The notes under the pieces are model-generated. The model searched no databases. It was given only the letters and a program-made list of their open reading frames with translations, and was not told the origin of the DNA. Position numbers and translations under genes: made by a program. Positions 10,227-20,420 of a stretch of 64,000 nucleotides of DNA are shown here, piece by piece. Origin of the DNA: Icerya purchasi (lineage: Eukaryota; Arthropoda; Insecta; Hemiptera; Monophlebidae); the NCBI GenBank assembly GCA_039619475.1, contig CM077115.1:445149292-445213291 (forward strand). Reading direction: 5' to 3'. Within the stretch, counting starts at the first letter, position 1, and each line of letters opens with the position of its first letter.

Positions 10227-11684
10227 TTTTACTTATTTGAAGTGAAAAACATAAATGTGTTTCAAATCTGAAATAACTGTATTACTTTCAATTAAAATGT
10301 ACACATATTTTTGTATTTATACTATTTTATATAGGAAATGTTTAAAAATGAAACAAGTTCAGTCAAGCATGAGGTTTCATGCGCTGAGGATTCCGTATAT
10401 TAAGTTAAAGATAACCATAATTTTCATTTACATAATACTAAATTTAAAACAACAATAATTCCAAAACAGATATTTTTAGTCCAGTTCTTTTTCACACATC
10501 ACGCAGGGTCCATCATATTGTACTGCAAAAAAAAATAAATTCAAATAAATAAACGCTATTTAGTCCTAGATTTTTGGAAGCTATAATTATCAATGAATAT
10601 TTAAAAATTTGTAATTGTACTTGTTTGTTTTCCGAACTTCTATATAGTTATATTTGAATACTATTACTTAAACCACCTTGCTCGTTTGTCACTATTTATT
10701 AGATTACTATACTGAGAAGTTAATTTCTCAACTGTTCATCAAATAAAACCAATAATTTTCTCGACGTAATTTCACTTCAGTTACGATTTTTAAATAAAAT
10801 TTATTTAGATATATACATAAAATTTTAAATAAACTACAGCAAACATGCCAGAATGAGCATATTTTCAACCATATTCGAAATTTATAGGTATAATATTCGC
10901 ATCGATAAGCGGAGGGACATGTCATTTTTCGCGCTTTTTTGAACTTTACGGCAACTTTGAAAGTTTCGTTAAGGAAATGAAATACGGCTTCGTTCCCGAC
11001 AAATAGCAATCTTTCCAACCATATATCATATGCCCGGGAAAAAAATATTTTTTCCAAAATTTCGAGCTTTCGGTGCCCCGAAGGTCCAGTTTTCAAGTTG
11101 AAAATCCGGATGATACAAACTAGAGAAGTATACGGGGATGCGCGTATTTTAAACCACGTTTAAAATTTTAAGCTGTAATACTCGCGGCGCTAGGGGGGGA
11201 CACGTCATTTTTTGCACTTTTTTGAACTTTTCGGCAACTTTACATAACTTTTGTAGCATAATTTTTTGATTTTATGGAAGGACTGCTGCATTTTAGTTTA
11301 TATTTTGAATTTCAGCTTTATAGGTTTATCGGGTGATGAGTTACGATTTTTTAAGTGATTTTTGAGGTCGTTTTATGTACCATATTATATATTCTTGACG
11401 GTTTTTGGGGTTTTTTGCCGTCCAGGTTAATCAGTAATCTTTGAGTTATAGATCGTTTTAAAGAGAATTTTAATTGTGATGTATGTTCCAAATTTGAAGT
11501 TTATAAGTCAAGCCATTCGTGAGTTATTGATTTTTACATATTTGATATTTTTGTCATTTGTGTACCATCTTATTAGGATTCCGTAAGTTATTACGGAATC
11601 CTAAAAACCAAGGTCTTAATGATCTTCTAATAGTAAAATTAAATATAAATATTTTTTTGCAATTACAATTTATTATGCGTGTGT
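10227..11684. other. Non-coding DNA with dispersed repeat pieces
   Basis: I see no convincing gene. The part at 10850-11240 contains two diverged copies of a repeat with a gacatgtcattttt / ttttttgaacttt core. It also occurs near 33834 and 61254. 11290-11604 is a second dispersed repeat described separately. The 122-codon minus frame at 10728-11096 lies across this repeat and is not a credible protein. Confidence 0.55.
11290..11604 (+). repeat. Dispersed repeat ending in a 14-bp perfect hairpin
   Basis: The stretch shares long similarity with 47850-48175 and 63480-63770 (for example ctttatag.tttatcgggtgatgagtta and accatcttat.aggattccgt). It ends in ttaggattccgtaa, loop gtta, ttacggaatcctaa (11573-11604). 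The copy at 47.9 kb keeps both arms with a longer loop. The terminal hairpin suggests a non-autonomous DNA element or Helitron-like end, but no CTRR end is evident and I do not assign a class. Confidence 0.6.
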
Positions 11685-12431
11685 CATGGGCGCCGGGAGG
11701 AGGGTGCAAGTAGGTGTACTTGCACCCCCTGTCGAGAAGGAAAATACGCAGAAAAAGATTAAGATTTTTTTTTTTTTTATTAAGTCACCATTTAAATAAA
11801 AACTTACGGCGTCTGGATTGCTGTCCAAATTTGCTTATCACCTTGTTGCTAAATTTGGTGTCCTTCTCTGCTCCTTTTCTGTGAATATTGAGCATGCACA
11901 GGCCGAGCCTTACGTCTCCTATCGTTTACCGATTCCAAGTCTTGACACGTGGAAACGTGCTAAATGTACGTTCAATACTACATGTTGTTGCGCTGGAATA
12001 GTTAAACCAATTTTGATTGTCTCACATACCGCAGGGTAAAACTGGGTGAGTCGGGCAATCAAATCTGCGAATTCAACAATGGATTCATTTAAAGCCGCAT
12101 CACTTGCTTCATTTGTCTTCAATATCTCGTACCACATGGTAACCTCGGCAATAAAATCATGAAGAAAACCTCCATAAAGGTTCTGTATATCTTCTGCTAT
12201 ATTTAAAAATGAATATTTATCTAATTTTCTGATATTTTCTGGGTAGAGCTTCATCAGTGAAAATGATTTTTTGTGTGTTGAAGAAAATCGATTTCTCGGA
12301 GAAAAAATGATACAATCTAAATATGGGATGAAGATAGATATTCTGAAAAATTCTTTTACATTTTTAGATGGTTGATTTGATCTCTGAGCCTGCCTTGCCG
12401 CTACTCGAGGACGCTTAAATTCAACATCCAA
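11685..12431 (-). mobile_element. hAT-like DNA transposon relic, right-end truncated
   Basis: The 3' terminus (plus-strand left end) reads catgggcgccgggaggaggg at 11685, close to the termini of the MITE at 51417-51708. Just inside is a perfect 11-bp stem, gggtgcaagta and tacttgcaccc. The transposase relic follows on the minus strand. Homology ends near 12431 and I do not find the other terminus before the LTR element at 12664. Confidence 0.65.
11785..12431 (-). pseudogene. hAT-type transposase, C-terminal fragment
   Basis: The minus-strand frame 12431-11919 contains RISIFIPYLDCII and ENIRKLDKY, a style I recognise from insect hAT/52K-repressor-like transposase genes. After a frame break near 11915 the same strand carries LNIHRKGAEKDTKFSNKVIS and a stop at 11785-11787, which looks like the usual hAT dimerisation-region C-terminus. 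The N-terminal BED and catalytic parts are missing, so this is a dead fragment. The family call is from memory of conserved strings. Confidence 0.65.
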
Positions 12432-12663
12432 TTCTTCGCGAATAAATTTTCATTCATTTTGTTAAGTTAACAACAATCATTTAACATGTTACGCTAACAG
12501 CATTAGCAGAATAAAGTATATAACAGTATACCTTCAGTTCTAAAGAATTTTTTTTTTTCATAAAAAATAATTATGGTGCGATTATTATATTTTTTTGTTA
12601 AATTCATCTGTAAAAATTTCTGAGAATAAATTTTGTCCTGTTGTGCCAGGTAATTATTTATAT
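12432..12663. other. AT-rich spacer, no gene seen
   Basis: This is non-coding sequence between the hAT relic and the LTR element. Its last four bases, atat (12660-12663), are the left target-site duplication of that element. Confidence 0.6.
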
Positions 12664-13651
12664 TGATACGGATTCGGTACTTTTGGCGCTATCTGTTATT
12701 CGACGTTCGAGCTAGAAATTATTCTTCGGTGTATTCATTAATTCTCGGTTTCTCGAACGTCGATATATTTTACATCGCCGTTTTGTCTTGTCATGGTAGC
12801 TTATCTGCCCGATACCAAAAATCCCCGAGATCAGTGGCGTGATCGGCGAGTACACGGTCGCGCTGGGGTAGAGACGCAATAGTGTCTGAGTGGTAGTGGT
12901 CAGTGGCCAAGACAATGATATGCGCGTGCGTCAAGAAGCGCAGTATAAAATGTGCCGAATAATGTCGAGCCGCAAGAATATTATAAAAACCCGCAAAGGC
13001 AGGCAGGGTAGGAAGCGCGGGGGATCTATCGGCGTGAATTTTCGCGTGTAATAGTTTTTAATTTAACTCTCTTAGAAGTTCGTATTGTAAGCTTGACAAC
13101 TGGCACGTCGTCGAATGTTCCAGTTCTTTTTGTTTTTTCGTACCGTTTCGTGTATCATAAGAGCGCTATGTCGCGAATCTTACCGTTTGTATCTTCTTTT
13201 GTATAAGTTTACTGTGAAATTTGTTCTGATTTATTATTATCGGTTTTGCCGTATGCACAAACGTAGGCAATCGCTAAACCCGGATTTTTATGCCGTTCTT
13301 TTTTGATTAATATACGCGTTTTTGGTTCAAAGTGTATTTCATTGGACATGTGGTGCGGGGGCTTCATGATATCTGCGGTGTGAAGAGAACACCGTCATTT
13401 CAGGGCGAGATCGAATTCGTTTTTTCTTTTCCTTTTTTTTTAAATTTTATATCTATTTTTCCTCTTTTGGAATTTTTCCAATAGTTTTTCCAAAAAGCCT
13501 AATGCTCTGAAAGAGACCTATCCGATTGTGATACCGCGGGTGTTGATAGTCCCTGTGTTTTTCATTTTTTTTGTTATTTTGTCGGAGAGATCAGTTCTTT
13601 ACAAATGGCTCCCGTAACAGGGACTAATCGAGGATGAGCGCATCTGCATCA
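12664..13651 (+). repeat. 5' LTR of element 1
   Basis: The LTR runs from TGATACGGATTCGG to GCATCTGCATCA. A TATA-like box, tataaaa, is at 12944-12950, suggesting transcription starts shortly downstream. The 66-67-codon frames inside it recur in the 3' LTR only because the LTRs are duplicates; they are not genes. Confidence 0.9.
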
Positions 13652-13653
13652 AA

Positions 13654-13671
13654 TGGCGCCCGAACAGGGAC
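13654..13671 (+). promoter_or_regulatory. Primer-binding site, tRNA-Lys type
   Basis: The 18 bases TGGCGCCCGAACAGGGAC lie two bases after the 5' LTR. This is complementary to the 3' end of tRNA-Lys(UUU), the primer used by several retroviruses and gypsy-like elements (known from the literature). Confidence 0.9.
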
Positions 13672-14040
13672 TCGACTGCGAAAGCGTGACCTGGTCCGAA
13701 GGGTGATCGGATAGAGGAAAGCAGGAAGAGGACAGCCAAGCGGGTAGAAGAAGGAGGACAGCCAAGCTGTACCAGATAAGTCCGCCGCTTATAATTATTT
13801 TTCATCGTCGTGGTCTTTTTTGGTCCTGGCCGAATCATATTTTTATATTTTTTGTTTTTTTTAGTATTTCCATTCATATTTTTTAATATAATTCCGCCAT
13901 AAACTAATACGCGTGAATAATAACATTTTTTTTTAGTTCCGGCCAGGACAAATTTAGGGGGATCTTCCGCGTGGGAATTCGAAATTTGATACTCGTGTTT
14001 TTTTGTTGTTTTTCATAGTCAGTCTACCCTGCCTGCGGTA

Positions 14041-15228
14041 ATGGAGAGTCGGAACTTATCTAAGGTGGTGACAACCCGGGGTACGTATCGGAACTCCGAA
14101 CCGGTTATGTGTGAGTCGGATGAGGATGAGCGGAGAAGCAGAGAAAACACCGAGGACACTCATACCAGGCCGGTCGGAGAGTTTTCTGATCCGGGTCCTT
14201 CATTCTTACATCGTCGGGCGGAAACGCGAATAGATGACCGCGGGGGAATGCAATTAATAGGCATGATGGAGAAAATGATGGAAAAAATGAGCGCGGAAAT
14301 AAATAAGAACAGCGAGGAAATAAATAAAAAACTTAGCGCGGAAATAAATAAGAACAGCGCGGAAACAAATAAAAAATTGGATTATAATAACGAGAAAATG
14401 AATGAAATGAAGGAAGACATAAAACTTTTCAGAGAGGATACCCGACAACAATTAAAACGTCTAGAAGTGAGTATGGAGGAAAGCATCGTGATGCCGGAGG
14501 AGAACGGAGAGTATAAAAATAACAATCATAAGAAGAACACTTATAGGATTAATAGTAATGATCTAAATAATAGTGATAATAATGACAGCAACACTGCTTT
14601 TGAGACTCAAAATTTGAATAATAGTGACCGGGAAGGCAGTCAGGTCGAAGATGATGATAATCTAACTAAGTGTAATGATAACACAAATAAGGACAATAAT
14701 AATAACAATAACACTCATAGAATTGATAGTAATAATTTGAATAATAGCAATAATAGTGGCATTTATGACAAAGCAAGTAATAATAACGTAACTGACGACC
14801 ATAATATGGCAAATTCTGTTAAAATAACAACTCAACCAGACGAAACTGGAAGGTTAAAAAATAATCGTAAGGCTCGGACTAAAAAGAAAATAAGGAGTAA
14901 AAGTAACAAGTTGAATAGAAAATCGATAAAAATGAAGTCGAATAAAATACGCAATGATGGAAGGATTAGGACAGATAAAAAGAAAAGAAAAGTTGGATCT
15001 AAAATTAAGAAAAGGCGAAAACAACGTAAAACAGAAAATATAAAGACAAGATTTAAATATTTAAATCCCAACAATCATGCAATATATTCTAACGTAAACC
15101 ATTTTCGTATTTTGGGACACAGCTCCCGTTACGGTTTCCGGTCCTGGAAGTATCGTCGGAAGGAATCCAAAAAGCAGGAGATCAACCGTTTTTTTACCCG
15201 GAGTTGTCGTAACATCGTGGAAGATTGA
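14041..15228 (+). CDS. Gag-like coiled-coil, Asn-rich, basic protein of LTR element 1
   Basis: This 395-residue ORF is the only sizeable one in the element and begins right after the leader. Its layout: an N-terminal MES..LS.V..TRG.YR motif and an acidic DEDE patch (1-40); a heptad-like region (about 75-155) with a 15-residue tandem repeat encoded at 14290-14379; an Asn/Asp/Ser-rich stretch (about 160-265); a very Lys/Arg-rich region (about 275-345); and a C-terminus with GFRSWKYRRK. The minus-strand ORF at 56699-57763 has the same plan. I see no CCHC knuckle or capsid motif. A role in RNA binding and assembly is inferred from position, coiled coil and basic charge. The frame is intact. Confidence 0.7.
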   Translation: MESRNLSKVVTTRGTYRNSEPVMCESDEDERRSRENTEDTHTRPVGEFSDPGPSFLHRRAETRIDDRGGMQLIGMMEKMMEKMSAEINKNSEEINKKLSAEINKNSAETNKKLDYNNEKMNEMKEDIKLFREDTRQQLKRLEVSMEESIVMPEENGEYKNNNHKKNTYRINSNDLNNSDNNDSNTAFETQNLNNSDREGSQVEDDDNLTKCNDNTNKDNNNNNNTHRIDSNNLNNSNNSGIYDKASNNNVTDDHNMANSVKITTQPDETGRLKNNRKARTKKKIRSKSNKLNRKSIKMKSNKIRNDGRIRTDKKKRKVGSKIKKRRKQRKTENIKTRFKYLNPNNHAIYSNVNHFRILGHSSRYGFRSWKYRRKESKKQEINRFFTRSCRNIVED

Positions 15229-15235
15229 AGCAAGC

Positions 15236-15560
15236 TAAATTCTAGTCGAAATCTCGGCCACACGGCAAATAAAATTAAAACTACTTCTAGTCATATAAAA
15301 TTTAAATTAATTGTAAAAAATAACTTAATTATAAAATAGCCTAAGGACGGATGAGAGGGTTAAAGAGTCCACGTCCCTATTGAGCAGCGTAGAAGGCATT
15401 TTTTATTTCGTCACCTGTTTAGTCGGATATTCCTGTAGTTTTGGTTATTTATCTAGTCATCCGATTAATGAAGGCCCAAACTAGATCTAGTCAGGCCATT
15501 TTTGATTGATTTCCCGCAATTTGCGAATTTATTATTATTTTTTTAGTCAATTTCATCGTC
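15236..15560 (+). promoter_or_regulatory. CTAGTCA-rich conserved non-coding tract of element 1
   Basis: The heptamer CTAGTCA occurs at 15287-15293, 15453-15459 and 15487-15493, with near copies at 15242 (CTAGTCG), 15419 (TTAGTCG) and 15543 (TTAGTCA). The equivalent region of element 2 has five exact copies. Flanking sequence is conserved too, for example tagcctaaggacg and attgatttcccgca. Conservation outside any ORF suggests a cis-acting RNA or DNA signal (packaging, export or transcription); the function is unknown. Confidence 0.65.
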
Positions 15561-15639
15561 TACTAAGTGACGGTGTGACCGTGTCCGACGGGTTTGGATG
15601 CCGCTCTGTGTTTATTTTGTTTTCCCATCACTATTGAGG

Positions 15640-16060
15640 TGCAGTGCGCGTAGGATTTGTAAATCCTCTAAAGGTAATCCCATTTTATTTAACATCTGGC
15701 GGCGTTTTTGGGGGCGGCTACAGCGTGTGAATCAGTGCGACTCGGAAAGTCATGATCTTGTTTTACGTTATTCACAGAGTCTTCTTAGAATTTCATATAT
15801 TTTTTCCATCTCTTCTAGTGGTATGTCCACAATACCTACGCGGCTTGTGCGAGGTAGTAATTCCTTTAAAGGTAAATCCATTTTCTTTAACATCTGGCGG
15901 CGACTGTAGTGCGCCTGGAAACGTGTGAATCATTGGAACTCGGATAGTTCATTTATTTCGACGTTATCCACAGTATTTTCCAAGTTATGCCTTCGGTGTT
16001 CCTTGTTGACCTTTTTCCATCTTTTTCCGTGGTATGTCCACAAAGTCCTACGCGAAAGAG
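15640..16060 (+). repeat. Imperfect tandem duplication inside element 1
   Basis: A block of about 200 bp is repeated. Both copies share aacatctggcggcg, cgtgtgaatca, a gttat.cacag stretch and gtggtatgtccacaa. A third partial unit follows near 16018-16050. The region has no ORF of interest and is probably non-coding interior. Confidence 0.6.
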
Positions 16061-17840
16061 TCTGCACCGGGAAGGTGGGATATGGCCAGAACGGCGTCCG
16101 AGGGTTCCCGTCGCGACAGGGTTATGGAAAACTTGACGAGTACATGGCGGGCGAGATAGCATAAAAAATATACACATACAGTAATTACATTTATTTTCGG
16201 CTTCGTCTTCGGAAAACTTCTCCGCCACCTGAGTTGGCACTTTAGCCTGAATTTGAGGTTTTGTTTTTTTATGTTTTGTCATCTTCGAGACTCAGTTCAC
16301 CCACCACCTTAGACCCGGTTCTGGTGTAAATGAGGCGTGGGTGAGGATATCTATAACATTGTATAACAATAAGTAAGACCCGTAAATCGTTCGCGATAGG
16401 CGGCGTAGGGCAGGTAAATAAAATAATAAAATTGTATAGTAATATTAATATTTTTTCCTATGTAAAAACGATAAGTACGTTTTATTAAGAATTAAGGTCC
16501 GTAAATCGTTCCCCATAGATGACGTTGGGGCGTGTAAAAAGAAAAAAAAAAGAAAAAAAAAAAAATATAATTTTTGTCGTCGTGTATGTTGCGTAAATTT
16601 AAGGTTTTCGTTTTTGTTGTTCATAGTTTGTTGAGGCAAACAAAATGGAGGTCGTGCGGACTGCTACCCGGTAGTATAATAAAGAATTTGCTTTATGACG
16701 TCGTTGCGTTTTTTTTGTCTTTTTGTGTTGTGATATTATTTGTTGTGAGTGACCCTCGCTCGATGTATTTTTGTTTTGTTACGATGCCTCATAATGTAGC
16801 GATATTTTTATGTTTTGGTAATTTGATTAAAAGTGCTAAAAAAATTAATTTAATGTAAAAATAATGCGATTTTTAGTCGCGATTTTGCCGCCGAATTTTG
16901 GCGCTTGCGATAGTCAGATATGGGTTGAGGGACGGCATGTGAGAATATTTGCGCGGATGTGAGTGAGAGTGCGTGTGCACCAGGTCAGTCCGGTGGCATG
17001 CGCCGTGGGAAGGCATGCAAAGTAGACCAGTTATCGTGATGGTTTTCGTTCGGCAGTTTTCCTAAATTTCCTATTCTCTATTCCAGTTTCGTTTTCCTAA
17101 TCCTTTCCTAGTTTCCTGGCGGTGTACGTGTTTGGGACCATATTTTCGGTTTTTTGTGGTGCCCGTCGCGTTGTTAGGGTATTGGACGAGGTCTCGCGTA
17201 CCAGGGCCCTTGTGTTTATTGGTTTTGAGAATTTTTTAAAATTTGGTCTGGGCCTGGGCGTGAGGTTGCTCGTAGTCTTTTTTGGGTGCATGGAGCACAA
17301 ATTTATGGCGGGACCACGATCTAATTTTGTTGTATTGAGGAGGTCGGCACGTGCACATTTCTTCTCTCTTGTCTTTTTCTTTTTTTTCTCGTTGTCGCCG
17401 ACGACGTTGGTTTTGGTGGATGTTTTGTTTGGTTTTAAATTGGTTCGTATTTTACTTGGGTCGGCACTAAGCCGTTTAATTTGTTCTTTTTGGGGAGTCT
17501 GCAGGCGTGGACCTGGACTCAATTGTCTCTTGAGAGGTAGCAGGCATGGCCTGACCTGATCTAATCATCCGAGCGTGTCGGCTCGGCATTTAAGTTTGTG
17601 TATATCGTTTTTTGAATTTTGTGTCATTTTATTAATATTAGGGTGCCGTACCCAAGTTTCAGCAAAATTTGATAATTTGTTTTCTTTTGTTATTTTGGGA
17701 CCTGGTGCTTGTCGTCCCAATGTCGTATGTACAGAGTATGTTCGAGGTATGAATGTGGACCTATACGGCGGAGATATGTTCAGGACTCTGTTGCTCGGCA
17801 GTGGATAGTCCGAATCCGATGATTCTTTGGCACCCAAGTT
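16061..17840 (+). other. Long non-coding 3' interior of element 1
   Basis: There are no recognisable retroviral enzyme domains on either strand. The 145-codon frame at 17122-17559 is G/T-rich and low-complexity in places. A diverged equivalent lies at about 53300-53650 on the minus strand (shared tgtggtgcccgt and accagggccc.tgt), but without a matching reading frame, so I do not call it a gene. Confidence 0.55.
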
Positions 17841-17842
17841 TT

Positions 17843-17884
17843 CATCCAAAACTCTTGTTTTGGATGGAAATGGGGGTGGGGTAG
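17843..17884 (+). promoter_or_regulatory. Hairpin and polypurine tract before the 3' LTR
   Basis: A perfect 10-bp stem (catccaaaac, loop tctt, gttttggatg; 17843-17866) runs into the purine tract ggaaatgggggtgggg (17866-17881), three bases before the 3' LTR. The same arrangement is at 52851-52891 in element 2. The purine tract would prime plus-strand DNA; the hairpin role is unknown. Confidence 0.75.
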
Positions 17885-18874
17885 TGATACGGATTCGGTA
17901 CTTTTGGCGCTATCTGTTATTCGACGTTCGAGCTAGAAATTATTCTTCGGTGTATTCATTAATTCTCGGTTTCTCGAACGTCGATATATTTTACATCGCC
18001 GTTTTGTCTTGTCATGGTAGCTTATCTGCCCGATACCAAAAATCCCCGAGATCAGTGGCGTGATCGGCGAGTACACGGTCGCGCTGGGGTAGAGACGCAA
18101 TAGTGTCTGAGTGGTAGTGGTCAGTGGCCAAGACAATGATATGCGCGTGCGTCAAGAAGCGCAGTATAAAATGTGCCGAGTAATGTCGAGCCGCAAGAAT
18201 ATTATAAAAAACCCGCAAAGGCAGGCAGGGTAGGAAGCGCGGGGGATCTATCGGCGTGAATTTTCGCGCGTAATAGTTTTTAATTTAACTCTCTTAGAAG
18301 TTCGTATTGTAAGCTTGACAACTGGCACGTCGTCGAATGTTCCAGTTCTTTTTGTTTTTTCGTACCGTTTCGTGTATCATAAGAGCGCTATGTCGCGAAT
18401 CTTACCGTTTGTATCTTCTTTTGTATAAGTTTACTGTGAAATTTGTTCTGATTTATTATTATCGGTTTTGCCGTATGCACAAACGTAGGCAATCGCTAAA
18501 CCCGGATTTTTATGCCGTTCTTTTTTGTTTAATATACGCGTTTTTGGTTCAAAGTGTATTTCATTGGACATGTGGCGCGGGGGCTTCATGATATCTGCGG
18601 TGTGAAGAGAACACCGTCATTTTAGGGCGAGATCGAATTCGTTTTTTCTTTTCCTTTTTTTTTTAAATTTTATATCTATTTTTCCTCTTTTGGAATTTTT
18701 CCAATAGTTTTTCCAAAAAGCCTAATGCTCCGAAAGAGACCTATCCGATTGTGATACCGCGGGTGTTGATAGTCCCTGTGTTTTTCATTTTTTTTGTTAT
18801 TTTGTCGGAGAGATCAGTTCTTTACAAATGGCTCCCGTAACAGGGACTAATCGAGGATGAGCGCATCTGCATCA
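17885..18874 (+). repeat. 3' LTR of element 1
   Basis: This is the near-identical partner of the 5' LTR and ends ATCA, followed by the atat duplication at 18875-18878. The TATA-like box is at 18165-18171. Confidence 0.9.
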
Positions 18875-18878
18875 ATAT

Positions 18879-19269
18879 GCATACCAAAATTTTGGTTGTA
18901 ATAACCAATTTTTGCTACAGCCTTATTAAAATTAATTTTTATTACAATTGCATTTTGCAACGAATTTAATTTAGATTGAGAACAACTTATTTTACACTGA
19001 GATAAGTTGTATGATGTTGTGAACAATTATGTAGAAGGGAAGCGAAATTGATTTCATAATAATGTATTATTTCTAAAAAATTTATTAGTATACATTAATT
19101 TCAGAAATTGACCAACTTAAATGAAATATACATATAAGTATTGTTTATTCTTTCCTTGGAACAAAAAAGTTGAATAATTTAAATGTATCACATATTTACA
19201 AAAATTTTTTCCTTATATACGACTATCAGATGCCTACTGGCTCAGTCATGGTATTCGTAATGTACAATC
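18879..19269. other. AT-rich spacer, no gene seen
   Basis: I see nothing in this stretch beyond AT-rich sequence and a short self-complementary run near 18885 (accaaaattttggt). Confidence 0.55.
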
Positions 19270-19770
19270 GACTTAACATTAGGTACATTTATATAGTAAT
19301 GCGTTTCCTGAAAGCGAGGTTACAATAATTTATGAACACGCAACAGTTCGACACGTTTAAGTCCTTGGTGAAGAGGCATTAAAATAGAAAATTACTAACT
19401 GTATCATCGGGAGCACCAAGTTGACGACAGAAATGACAAATGACAGAAGGTGTAATTTTAAATCGTTCCAAATCAGTACCAAAACTGCCATGTCCCGTCA
19501 ACAATGCTTGACTTATAAACAAATTAATTCTTAGTAATTTCTTTAGCCTAAATCTTACATTTATATCATATAATAATTCGTACGTTAGTTTATCATCACT
19601 CTGGTGTTATTCCATCTTTCTTGCCAAATATTTCAAAAAATTACTTTAATGTGTTTATTTAAATTTTTAACGTTCGTAAAATTATCATATTGTAAGTTTA
19701 CATTAAAATTGTTATTGAACAGTTGTAGCGATCTATAGGCAGTAGTAAGTGATATTTGGAATGTTTTGTA
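19270..19770 (-). pseudogene. C-terminal fragment of an R1-like LINE ORF2
   Basis: On the minus strand, broken frames carry ITTAYRSLQLF, WQERWNNT and then TGHGSFGTDLERF followed by CHFCRQLGAPDDT. That order, a W-rich stretch, LTGHG and a CxxC...D segment, matches the end of R1-clade ORF2 proteins as I know them. It has several stops and no RT core. It probably represents a 5'-truncated old insertion; its A tail is not preserved. Confidence 0.5.
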
Positions 19771-20420
19771 TTCTGCTAATAAGGCAGCATGGTATATATT
19801 CAAGTCAGCCGAAAGGATTCCAGTAACAACTGGAGCCGCACAGCCATCGACACTGTTCTATATAACAAGCCTAAAGGGACGCCCAGGACTCGGGGCTGTT
19901 TTTGTTGGCTTCTTCTCCATGATGACTATTCTAAAGAAATGTAGTACAGTAGTTTCCCATTTGCCTTCTGCACCGTAGTATTGCAACCGTTGGATAGATT
20001 ATGCCTCCGGCGCTTGCAATATTTCGCAATAAGCCGTATCGGGATCTTTTCCCGACGCCTTATCTCGGTACTAGTGGATACTGCTTCCCGTCACCAGGGT
20101 TTAATTTCAGACTGTCCTTCTCCTAGTCTTTGGGTCAAAACCTTTCCTACAAGGCAGTAGGTTTCCTTGGCGTGAAAGAAAGGCTGGAGATCTTTTATGG
20201 CGGTCCTCACTTACGAGGGAGTAAGAGTATTCGTAGAACATTGCAAGGTTTTAGTGATGAAATACCCTTTTTCATCCCTTGCGTTCTCTTACTTTCAGTC
20301 CTTTCACTGCTGGAATCACTCACTGGGAGCTTTCCACCAGCAGTCACTATTTAGTCGCCTCTTACGACATGCAGGCTTACAGTTGGCGTATTCTAGCTCC
20401 CCGCCAACAAAGCAGTAATA
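19771..20420 (-). repeat. Moderately GC-richer repeat fragment, probable retrotransposon leader
   Basis: Base composition changes sharply here. The minus strand contains gcatgtcgtaagaggcgact (20351-20372 region), a string I associate from memory with the 5' leaders of non-LTR elements in many animals. It also contains ggcaaatgggaaactactgt followed by an atggagaag start-like context (about 19920). I find no extended protein. Which LINE it belongs to is unknown. Confidence 0.4.

Larger units (their letters stand above)
12664..18874 (+). mobile_element. Complete non-autonomous LTR retrotransposon (element 1)
   Basis: Two direct LTRs of about 988-990 bp begin TGAT and end ATCA and flank a 4.2-kb interior. 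A 4-bp duplication, atat, lies at 12660-12663 and 18875-18878. A tRNA-Lys-type primer site follows the 5' LTR and a polypurine tract precedes the 3' LTR. The interior holds one gag-like ORF (14041-15228) and no recognisable protease, RT, RNase H or integrase. The LTRs differ at about seven substitutions and two one-base indels by my reading, so the insertion is young. Mobilisation must come from an autonomous relative. Its cousin is at 51765-59141. Confidence 0.9.

Noticed and set aside
10728..11096. A 122-codon minus-strand frame
   Set aside because: It spans a dispersed non-coding repeat whose other copies do not keep the frame.
12712..12915. Identical small frames in both LTRs of element 1 (and likewise 51900 and 58191 in element 2)
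   Set aside because: They recur only because LTRs are duplicated; they are short and contain no family motif.
14254..14451. Minus-strand frame opposite the gag-like ORF
   Set aside because: Its hydrophobic repeats are the complement of the Lys/Asn-rich coiled-coil codons.
17122..17559. A 145-codon frame in the 3' interior of LTR element 1
   Set aside because: It is G/T-biased and repetitive, has no recognised motif, and element 2 has no matching frame in the homologous stretch.
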